NCBI GenBank assembly: GCA_023398855.1
Contig: JAEWRS010000156.1
Location: 1 to 5,476, forward strand
Length of the DNA stretch: 5,476 nucleotides
Direction: 5' to 3'
Source of the DNA: Bacillota bacterium
Lineage (GTDB): Bacteria; Bacillota; Clostridia; Lachnospirales; Lachnospiraceae
Both the position numbers and the translations under genes were made by a program. Shown here piece by piece: positions 1 through 5,476 of this stretch. Numbering within the stretch: position 1 is the stretch's first letter; each line of letters begins with the position of its first letter. The notes under the pieces are model-generated. The model was not told where the DNA came from. It made no database searches and was given only the letters and a program-made list of their open reading frames with translations.

Positions 1-2712
1 GGCCAGCTCCACAAGAGAGACCACATACTGGGCTGTTATTTTCCCTTCTCCGCCTTCCCATGGATGAAATTTATGGTTCATAATGAAATGATAAGCTTCC
101 TTGTAACGTCCCAGAAGGTTTAATAGGGTTGCATATTCTATCATTAAGTCGTCCCGCTCCATAAATACATCTCTGGCGGCTTCATATCTTTTCAGCCGTT
201 CCGGTGCAGGCATATCCAGTTTTTTATAAAGCTGGTCCAGTTCCAGAAACACTCTGGCATCAGCCGGGTCTAAGCTATAGGCCTTTTCCATAGCTTTTCT
301 GGCACTTACCTTGTCTTTTTCCTTGTTATAATAAGCCAATGATAAATTTCTCCATACAGTCGGAAATGTTGGATTTAACTGTGCAGACTGCTCCCAGCAG
401 GAAAGGGCGGTACGGTACTGAAGCTTGTCATAATATAAATTCCCAAGATAATAATAAGCATTAGCCCCTTCCGGGTTATTTCTTATCGCATGCTTTAATA
501 CCAGAATATCCTCCAGCTTATTAGGGAAGCAGTAATCCGTTGTACAGTCCTCGGCCTGCTTTAAAGCCTTTGAACCGTCTATTCCCATAAGCTCCTGATA
601 ATAAGCCTTGTAGTAATAGAGCATGGGCCATTTCCTGGTACACTGGTCCAGAGTCTCTACAGCAGCTTCATATGCGCCAAATTCCCCATAATACCTGGCT
701 GCCATTAAATAGTTCTCGTGAAAGTCTCTGGCCAGACGGCTGACCTTTATCCTGGTCTCCTCTTTGCTGTCCGGCTCCAGATAGGAAGATTCCAGCCATG
801 AAACATAGTCAAAGGGATCCACTTCCAAATTCCTGGCAATAAGGTCCTTTGCTTCCTCCATTCTGCCAAGCCTGCGCAAAAGATAGGCCTTTAAGGATCT
901 GGCCTTCACGTTATGGGCATTTCTCACCAGTCCTTTATTTACAAATTCCAAAGCGCTTTCATAATTACCTCTCTTTGCTTCCAAGCAGGAAAGATAATAA
1001 AAACCCATTTCCTGCTGTTCCACTGACCATGTGGCCTTATAAAAAGCTTCCAAGGCATCCTCATATTTTTCCTGATAAAAGAGGGCCAGACCCAGATTGT
1101 AATATGGTTCAGAATCGTATGGATTAGGGTTTTTCCAGACCGCCCGCTTCAGCGCTTTCCTAAAATGCTCCTCTCCTTCTTCAAAACATCCTCTGCGCAG
1201 GAGCAAAGCACCGTAGGCGTTATTGATACGGATATCTCCGGGATCCCTTTTCAAACCTTCTAAGTAATAAGGGTCCGGCCTGTAGGTTGCATGACGGTAT
1301 TGCTCAATATGGAGACCGGTCAGATACAATTCTTCATTTGTCATGATTTTTTCCGGGTCATCAGACGCTTTTGCCGGGTCCGGGAGCTTTGGAACCTCTT
1401 TCTTTAATGGAGTATAAGAAATCAATTCCTTTTCTCCGGAAAGAACGGTAAGTGTCAGCTTTGTCTCATCCTCCACACCCGTATGCAGCACCTTTTCATA
1501 AATATGGACCGGAGAAAGAATCGTGGTTTCATCTAATAACGTATCATTTCCATATGTCAGCAAAATCCGTGCATCAGCATACTCCTGCGTTCCATATGCA
1601 ACAATGTTTATTTCATTTTCTTTTGTTTCTAAGTTTATGACGGCTTGAATGGATGCGTTTTTCACAGGGCCAACGGCCTTATAAGGCATGAAATACTGGG
1701 TAAAGGTTTTTTCTTCCATGGGCTTTAGCCAGGTGAAATCCGGCTGGTTATCCGTATAAACCCCGGTCATCAATTCAATATAGGGGCCATCCTCGTCAGT
1801 TAAGTTTCGGTCCCAGGCCTTTCCAAAATCACCACAGCCCCAGGTCCACTGCTTCTTGCCAGGGGAAATGTGATGGTCCGCCACATGAAGAATTCCCGCT
1901 CCCACCTGGTAATCATAGCCTCCTACAAAGTTAAACTTACTCTTTTCTGCCATGTAGGAAGTGGGAACCGGGATGTTTTTATAACGGGAGATATCAACAC
2001 CTTCGCTGTAGTCATGTTTATAATATACTCCGGTTGCAATGGGGAAACGGGACACATCCCTTTTTCCATGGTCCATCACGGCGTGAACATCCGGAGGAAA
2101 AACAGACTGGGTGTAATCATTGACAGGAACTGCAGGGTTTGCCCACCATAAAAAGGTCTGGGGTATTGGGGTTGGGTTGTAAAGCTGGCCCTTTATTTCT
2201 ATATAAGCCTTTCCAGGATACAGGGTAAAGCTGGCCTCCCCCTTTGTTCCATACATCTGATCCACATCACAGACGCGGCAGGTTTTTGAACCATCTTCGT
2301 GTTCCAACAGCATATAATCTACCGGGGAATAGGTGGTTGGACGATGATGCTGGGGCCAGTTAAATTCTATTCCACCGCTGATCCATGGACCGCAGAGCCC
2401 CACCAAAGCAGGTTTTATGACATGGTTATAATAAACGAAGTCATATTGATTGGTTTTGTCAAAAGCCCGCTGAATCCTTCCGCCAAGCTCCGGGAGTATC
2501 ATTACTCTTAAGTATTCATTTTCCAGCCAGACCGCCTGATAGACTTTATCCGTCCTGGTGTCATGGATTTTCTCTATAGTAGGATACGGGTAAATCTTTC
2601 CCGAACTTCCCTGATAAACGCGGCTCTCCAGAAACATCGGGTTTTTATCTGCTCCCCCTACCTCATAAGTGGGTATGACGATAGATTCCTCCCATACTTT
2701 TACTGCTTCCAT
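1..2712 (-). CDS. DUF5107 domain / tetratricopeptide repeat protein, 3' end cut by window edge
   Basis: The reading frame is open for 904 codons from ATG at 2712 to base 1 with no stop, so the C-terminus is missing. The start is supported by AAGGAGG at 2720-2726, seven bases upstream. No signal peptide or membrane segment is visible at the N-terminus, so the protein is probably cytoplasmic. Residues about 30-340 match my recollection of DUF5107: LPELGGRIQ near 73-81, GPWISGGIEFNWPQHHRP at 108-125, an ADHH motif at 278-281, a GKKQWTWGCGDFGKAWD stretch at 285-301, and GPYIEL at 309-314. Residues about 345-460 look like a further beta-rich linker domain. From about 490 onward there are TPR-like helical pairs, clearest at 494-527, 534-567, 568-635 and 750-818 (for example YYNLGLALFYQEKYEDALEAF and AYYYLGNLYYDKLQYRTAL). 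The family has no function that I know of. A galactose-mutarotase-like sugar-binding fold is inferred. The gene is divergent from an AraC-type regulator, which suggests regulated, sugar-linked expression. The family call is confident; the function is unknown. Confidence 0.88.
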   Translation of the reverse strand, partial: MEAVKVWEESIVIPTYEVGGADKNPMFLESRVYQGSSGKIYPYPTIEKIHDTRTDKVYQAVWLENEYLRVMILPELGGRIQRAFDKTNQYDFVYYNHVIKPALVGLCGPWISGGIEFNWPQHHRPTTYSPVDYMLLEHEDGSKTCRVCDVDQMYGTKGEASFTLYPGKAYIEIKGQLYNPTPIPQTFLWWANPAVPVNDYTQSVFPPDVHAVMDHGKRDVSRFPIATGVYYKHDYSEGVDISRYKNIPVPTSYMAEKSKFNFVGGYDYQVGAGILHVADHHISPGKKQWTWGCGDFGKAWDRNLTDEDGPYIELMTGVYTDNQPDFTWLKPMEEKTFTQYFMPYKAVGPVKNASIQAVINLETKENEINIVAYGTQEYADARILLTYGNDTLLDETTILSPVHIYEKVLHTGVEDETKLTLTVLSGEKELISYTPLKKEVPKLPDPAKASDDPEKIMTNEELYLTGLHIEQYRHATYRPDPYYLEGLKRDPGDIRINNAYGALLLRRGCFEEGEEHFRKALKRAVWKNPNPYDSEPYYNLGLALFYQEKYEDALEAFYKATWSVEQQEMGFYYLSCLEAKRGNYESALEFVNKGLVRNAHNVKARSLKAYLLRRLGRMEEAKDLIARNLEVDPFDYVSWLESSYLEPDSKEETRIKVSRLARDFHENYLMAARYYGEFGAYEAAVETLDQCTRKWPMLYYYKAYYQELMGIDGSKALKQAEDCTTDYCFPNKLEDILVLKHAIRNNPEGANAYYYLGNLYYDKLQYRTALSCWEQSAQLNPTFPTVWRNLSLAYYNKEKDKVSARKAMEKAYSLDPADARVFLELDQLYKKLDMPAPERLKRYEAARDVFMERDDLMIEYATLLNLLGRYKEAYHFIMNHKFHPWEGGEGKITAQYVVSLVELA

Positions 2713-2742
2713 TCTTTGACCTCCTTTTAAGTTCTTGCCTAT

Positions 2743-2771
2743 ACTATATAATCTTTTATCGTGATTTTCAT
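2743..2771 (-). promoter_or_regulatory. Probable promoter of the DUF5107-TPR gene
   Basis: On the minus strand, TATAGT (2748 down to 2743) has five of six bases of a sigma-A -10 box. Seventeen bases upstream lies ATGAAA (2771 down to 2766), which matches only four of six bases of TTGACA. Transcription would start near 2736 and give a leader of about 25 bases carrying the ribosome binding site. The poor -35 box fits a promoter that needs an activator such as the neighbouring AraC-type protein, but that link is inferred. Confidence 0.42.
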
Positions 2772-2815
2772 TATCTTTAGTTGCCAAGTAGTTTATAAAA
2801 ATTGCTCTGATATGA

Positions 2816-2844
2816 TTGACGAATCACCGTAATTTTTCTATAAT
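2816..2844 (+). promoter_or_regulatory. Sigma-A-type promoter of the AraC-family gene
   Basis: TTGACG at 2816-2821 and a perfect TATAAT at 2839-2844 are separated by exactly 17 bases. This is the best promoter in the window. Transcription should start near 2851, just ahead of the AAAGGAGGG ribosome binding site at 2859-2867 that serves the ATG at 2875. A short inverted repeat, GATT/AATC at 2814-2825, overlaps the -35 box and could be part of an operator, but four-base arms are weak evidence. The strength of the boxes suggests steady expression of the regulator unless it is repressed. Confidence 0.78.
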
Positions 2845-2874
2845 GGATTCATAAAAAGAAAGGAGGGCACACAT

Positions 2875-3723
2875 ATGTTGTCTACAGAACGGGGAGTCAT
2901 CTCAGGGTCAGATTATTATGTATACACACCTAGTGCCCAGGCAAAAAGAATCTTCTTATATCCCATTAACATGGGACTTTTCCGGTACGACCCCGGCTAT
3001 TCCCTGCATCGGAATTCCTATGACAGCTTCCTCATCATGTTCATCCGAAGAGGGGAATGTCAGGTGGAAACAGGCGGACGGGTCTTTCATGCAGGCGGAG
3101 GACAGGTCGTCGTGTTAAACTGCTTTGAGCCCCATTCCTACTGGACCACCACAGGCTGGGAAGCGGAATGGCTTCATTTTGACGGCATTGGTGCCGCAGG
3201 ATATTATGATGCAATCCTGGATGGAGGCCCTCCTGTCATTTCCCTGAGGGATACCTACCGTCTGGAAAAATACTTACACAAAATTTATCTGCAGTTTCGA
3301 GAGTGTATTTCCGTCAAAGAAGCATGGCTGAACAATTATATTGTTAATATCCTGACGGAGCTTTTGGTCAACAGGGACTTTGAACATTCTGAAAACGTTT
3401 CTTCCAGCATCATTGAAGACACCATTGCCTACATCAACGAACACTTAACAGACCCTCTTACCCTGAAGGATCTGGCTGACCAGGCATCCTTAAGTCCCTT
3501 TTACTTTAGCAGGCTGTTTAAAAGAGAATCCGGCTTTTCCCCTCACGAATATGTGATTGCCGCCAGAGTCAACAATGCCAAGTTCCTGTTAAAGTCTCTG
3601 GACATTTCCATCAAAGATATCTGCTTTAGTACGGGTTTCACCAGTGAAAGCAGCTTTTGCACCACCTTTAAAAAGGTGACAGGGGTGACCCCTTCTGAGT
3701 ACCGTTTTTCTATCAGGAACTGA
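2875..3723 (+). CDS. AraC/XylS-family transcriptional regulator with N-terminal cupin sensor domain
   Basis: This complete 282-residue protein has the usual length for the family. The ATG at 2875 is chosen because AAAGGAGGG lies seven bases upstream and a consensus promoter precedes it. Residues about 25-165 form the AraC-type cupin ligand-binding domain: RRGECQVETGG at 58-68, then a Gly-rich turn at 74-76 and LNCFEPHSYW at 81-90, the typical pattern of a sugar-sensing jelly-roll barrel. Residues about 178-280 are the DNA-binding domain with two helix-turn-helix motifs. The first is around LTLKDLADQASLSPFYFSRLFK (196-216). The second is around ISIKDICFSTGFTSESSF (244-261), followed by the family signature FKKVTGVTPSEYR (265-277). 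It most likely binds direct repeats in the divergent region and controls the DUF5107-TPR gene, and perhaps the transporter genes. The effector cannot be read from the sequence; a sugar is inferred from the neighbours. Confidence 0.95.
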   Translation: MLSTERGVISGSDYYVYTPSAQAKRIFLYPINMGLFRYDPGYSLHRNSYDSFLIMFIRRGECQVETGGRVFHAGGGQVVVLNCFEPHSYWTTTGWEAEWLHFDGIGAAGYYDAILDGGPPVISLRDTYRLEKYLHKIYLQFRECISVKEAWLNNYIVNILTELLVNRDFEHSENVSSSIIEDTIAYINEHLTDPLTLKDLADQASLSPFYFSRLFKRESGFSPHEYVIAARVNNAKFLLKSLDISIKDICFSTGFTSESSFCTTFKKVTGVTPSEYRFSIRN

Positions 3724-3759
3724 AAAAAAGCGCCTCTGCATTGCAGAGGCTGCTTTTTT
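3724..3759. terminator. Bidirectional intrinsic terminator between convergent genes
   Basis: GCCTCTGC at 3732-3739 pairs perfectly with GCAGAGGC at 3743-3750 around a three-base loop. The stem is extended by GC at 3730-3731 with 3752-3753 (one bulged T at 3751) and by the A-run at 3724-3729 with the T-run at 3754-3759. Because an A-run lies on the left and a T-run on the right, the hairpin is followed by U residues in transcripts from either strand. It begins directly after the TGA of the AraC-type gene and lies 19 bases past the stop of the binding-protein gene, so it can end both transcripts. Confidence 0.9.
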
Positions 3760-3777
3760 CACCACCAGGCAATCGGT

Positions 3778-4854
3778 TTATTCCGCTGCTTTGCCCATTA
3801 CTTCCTTATAGTTTTCGTGGGTAACGATCACCGCATCAACGGCTGTCTCCTTTGGTACCTCTTTTCCGCTGATCACATCATATAAAACATTGACAGAACC
3901 TGCTCCAACGGAATCAGAGGAAAAGTAGGCTGCTGCTTTCATGCAGGTTCCGTCTGCTCCTTTGTTGTTCCATTCGTCTTTTGCCATATAAGCTCCCAGA
4001 CCTACTACGGTTGCGTTGGCATCCAGTCCGGCGCTCTCCAGCGCCCGGACAGCACCAATGGTACCTTCCTCATTGGCTCCGGTTACCAGCCATTTCTTAA
4101 TTTCCGGATGAGCAGTAATAACGGAAGTTGCTGCTACATTTCCTTTGTCAGTAGTTCCATCATAATCAGCCTTATAGATCCGCTCTTTTGCAAAATCAGG
4201 ACTTGCTTCCGTAAATTTATCATATTCTCCTTCTGCCCTTGGAACACAAGAAGAAACAGTATCCATGGTCAGGATCAGCAGTCCGCATTCCGGATCCCCT
4301 GTGAGATTATTATCATTGGCATAATCAGCCAGCCACTGTCCATTGGCCTGTCCGATCACATAAGCATTGATACCTACCCATGGAGCGATCTTCTCACCAG
4401 CCTCAGTCTGAAGCGCATCGTCAGCAGCCACAATCGGTATTCCTGCCTCCTTACATTTATCAACCACTGCCTGGGACATGGTCTGGTCCGGAATGCAGGT
4501 AACAATTCCCTTTGCCTTATTGGCAATGGCATTGTCAATGGCCTTTAAGTATTCTTCCGGGCTCATCTTTGCGTCTACATAGATAAATTCATCGCCCTTT
4601 TCTTCCACAACTTCTTTTGCTGCCGCTCCTTCGTCAATAAACCATGTCTGATCACCAGCCTTGTAAATTCCGTAAACAACACCCTTTCCTCCTGCCTGAG
4701 CCTGGTTCTTTTCTTCTGCCTTTGTACCGCCTGCCGTTGTCTCTGCAGCTCCCGCCGACGTAGATGTCTCCGCTTTTTCATCGGAAAATCCGCTGCAGGC
4801 CGTCAACCCCATTGCCATTGCTGCCATCAAAATAATTGCTGCTGTTTTTTTCAT
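3778..4854 (-). CDS. AraF-like sugar ABC transporter substrate-binding lipoprotein
   Basis: This complete 358-residue extracellular sugar-binding protein delivers its ligand to an ABC permease. The ATG at 4854 has AGGAGGG at 4864-4870, nine bases upstream. Residues 1-19 are a lipoprotein signal peptide ending in the lipobox LTAC with lipidated Cys20. Residues 21-57 are a low-complexity Ala/Thr/Glu/Lys linker, as expected for a membrane tether. The rest is a two-lobed periplasmic-binding-protein type I fold. Compared from memory with E. coli AraF, co-linear segments include GIVTCIPDQTMSQAVVDKCK (116-135), AADD (143-146), KKWLVTGANEEGTIGAVRA (253-271) and VIVTHENYKEV (342-352). Pocket residues Lys10, Trp16, Asp89, Asp90, Arg151 and Asn205 of AraF correspond to K65, W71, D145, D146, R206 and N261. 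Glu14 and Asn232 correspond to Q69 and Y289, so the ligand may not be L-arabinose. The gene follows the permease gene in the same direction with a 67-base gap. Confidence is high for the family and low for the exact sugar. Confidence 0.93.
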   Translation of the reverse strand: MKKTAAIILMAAMAMGLTACSGFSDEKAETSTSAGAAETTAGGTKAEEKNQAQAGGKGVVYGIYKAGDQTWFIDEGAAAKEVVEEKGDEFIYVDAKMSPEEYLKAIDNAIANKAKGIVTCIPDQTMSQAVVDKCKEAGIPIVAADDALQTEAGEKIAPWVGINAYVIGQANGQWLADYANDNNLTGDPECGLLILTMDTVSSCVPRAEGEYDKFTEASPDFAKERIYKADYDGTTDKGNVAATSVITAHPEIKKWLVTGANEEGTIGAVRALESAGLDANATVVGLGAYMAKDEWNNKGADGTCMKAAAYFSSDSVGAGSVNVLYDVISGKEVPKETAVDAVIVTHENYKEVMGKAAE

Positions 4855-4894
4855 GATCTGAAACCCTCCTGTTTTAGTTTTTGCTCTATCTTAA

Positions 4895-4912
4895 GAAAAC
4901 CTGTCGGTTTTC
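4895..4912 (-). other. Intercistronic hairpin between permease and binding-protein genes
   Basis: GAAAACC at 4895-4901 pairs perfectly with GGTTTTC at 4906-4912 around a four-base loop. It begins nine bases after the permease stop codon on the minus strand and ends about 25 bases before the ribosome binding site of the binding-protein gene. No clear T-run follows the stem beyond the one inside it, so it is not a convincing terminator. An RNA-stabilising 5' end or a partial terminator are the plausible roles. Confidence 0.55.
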
Positions 4913-4921
4913 CATTGACAC

Positions 4922-5476
4922 CTATAAATTCTTCATGGAAGCGGCAAGTAAATCCCGCTCTCTCTTCTGCTTTCTTAAATAGTCCGTTGCCAGAGCGAAT
5001 AAGAGAAGCCCTCCCTTTGCAACAAACTGCCAGAAGCTGGGAACATTCACCATGGTAAGGCCCGTGTTAAAGGCCTGAATCAAAATAATACCCAGGATGG
5101 TTCCCCCCATATTTCCCACTCCTCCGATAAAGGATACGCCCCCCAGAATAACGGCTGTAATCGCATCAAATTCCAGGTTTACATTGGCAGCCGGCTGACC
5201 GGAATTCATGCGGGCTGCAAAAATAATGCCTCCGATGGAGCAAAGAATTCCCATCATCACGTAACAGGTTGTGATGATCCTCTTGGGATTTAATCCGGCA
5301 AGTCTGGCTGCTTCCATGCTGCCTCCAATGGCATAGACGCTTCTTCCGAATTTTGTTTTAGACAGAATGATGCCAAAAATTATAATGCAGAGCACCATGA
5401 TCCATACGGAAAGAGGAATATTCAGGATCCTGGCCTTTCCCAGAACAATAAATGTCCTGTTGCTTATGGAAATTGG
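4922..5476 (-). CDS. Sugar ABC transporter permease (AraH/RbsC/MglC type), C-terminal part
   Basis: The frame is open from base 5476 to the TAG at 4922-4924 and gives 184 residues; the N-terminal part, probably a little over 100 residues, lies beyond the window. It belongs to the branched-chain/ribose-type permease family (BPD_transp_2), whose members form the membrane channel for pentose and hexose uptake. The diagnostic motif FGRSVYAIGGSMEAARLAGL is at fragment residues 43-62. The ATPase-contact region FDAITAVILGGVSFIGGVGN is at 103-122. Hydrophobic membrane segments are visible near 23-39, 68-88, 105-135 and 147-164, ending in a basic cytoplasmic tail (RKQKRER at 168-174). An internal ATG at 5398 is not taken as the start because the frame continues upstream with a conserved-looking sequence and no ribosome binding site is seen there. 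It is upstream of, and presumably co-transcribed with, the binding-protein gene. The family is secure; AraH versus RbsC or MglC cannot be decided from this fragment. Confidence 0.92.
   Translation of the reverse strand, partial: PISISNRTFIVLGKARILNIPLSVWIMVLCIIIFGIILSKTKFGRSVYAIGGSMEAARLAGLNPKRIITTCYVMMGILCSIGGIIFAARMNSGQPAANVNLEFDAITAVILGGVSFIGGVGNMGGTILGIILIQAFNTGLTMVNVPSFWQFVAKGGLLLFALATDYLRKQKRERDLLAASMKNL

Noticed and set aside
849..1127. Rightward 92-codon open frame
   Set aside because: It lies fully inside the well-supported TPR coding region on the other strand, has no ribosome binding site, and its Pro/Arg-rich translation resembles no protein family.
1452..2511. Three rightward short open frames (1452-1640, 1870-2151, 2299-2511)
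   Set aside because: All are antisense to the DUF5107 part of the leftward gene, lack ribosome binding sites, and have compositions typical of shadow frames.
1..2712. Frameshift or pseudogene suspicion for the long leftward frame, because no ordinary closed open frame covers it
   Set aside because: Translating every codon from 2712 to 1 shows one continuous frame with sensible DUF5107 and TPR sequence throughout; it is simply cut by the window edge.
2918..3118. Second rightward open frame inside the AraC-type gene
   Set aside because: It is a frame-shifted shadow of the cupin domain, which is intact in the main frame.
4108..4548. Rightward 146-codon open frame opposite the binding-protein gene
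   Set aside because: Although long, it is antisense to a clear AraF-like protein, has no ribosome binding site, and its Ser/Ile/Cys-rich translation shows no domain pattern.
4575..4781. Leftward 68-codon open frame within the binding-protein gene
   Set aside because: It is an Arg/Lys/Gln-rich alternative frame of the low-complexity linker and first lobe; composition alone explains it.
4899..4917. Possible catabolite-repression (cre) site upstream of the binding-protein gene
   Set aside because: The TGGAAAACCGACA stretch on the minus strand places its CG core out of register with the cre consensus; the hairpin explains the symmetry better.

Overview
The window looks like a carbohydrate-uptake locus from a Gram-positive anaerobe of the Clostridia, most likely Lachnospiraceae. 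This is inferred from strong AGGAGG-type ribosome binding sites, sigma-A-like promoter boxes, a lipoprotein-type solute-binding protein in place of a periplasmic one, an intrinsic terminator with a T-run, and the protein families present. No rRNA or marker gene is available to fix the taxon. I saw no mobile element, CRISPR array, tRNA or phage feature.

Layout: (1) 1-2712, minus strand: the first 904 codons of a large cytoplasmic protein with an N-terminal DUF5107-type beta-sandwich domain and a long C-terminal TPR array. The gene runs off the left edge. (2) 2713-2874: a compact divergent promoter region with a near-consensus promoter for the rightward gene and a weaker one for the leftward gene. 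(3) 2875-3723, plus strand: a complete AraC/XylS-family regulator with a cupin sensor domain and a double helix-turn-helix. (4) 3724-3777: a convergent intergenic gap with a strong hairpin that can terminate transcription from both sides. (5) 3778-4854, minus strand: a complete sugar-binding lipoprotein related to E. coli AraF (L-arabinose-binding protein). (6) 4855-4921: a short gap with a ribosome binding site and a 7-bp hairpin. (7) 4922-5476, minus strand: the C-terminal 184 residues of an AraH/RbsC/MglC-type sugar ABC permease that enters from the right edge.

How the parts may work together (inference): the permease and binding protein are the last genes of a sugar-import operon whose ATPase and start lie to the right. 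The imported sugar, or a breakdown product, would be sensed by the cupin domain of the AraC-type regulator. That regulator sits back to back with the DUF5107-TPR gene and is the obvious candidate to control it. The DUF5107-TPR protein is the least understood part. Its N-terminal domain carries strongly patterned His, Trp, Asp and Glu motifs like those of sugar-binding or sugar-modifying beta-sandwich domains, which makes it the best candidate here for an undescribed carbohydrate-related activity.
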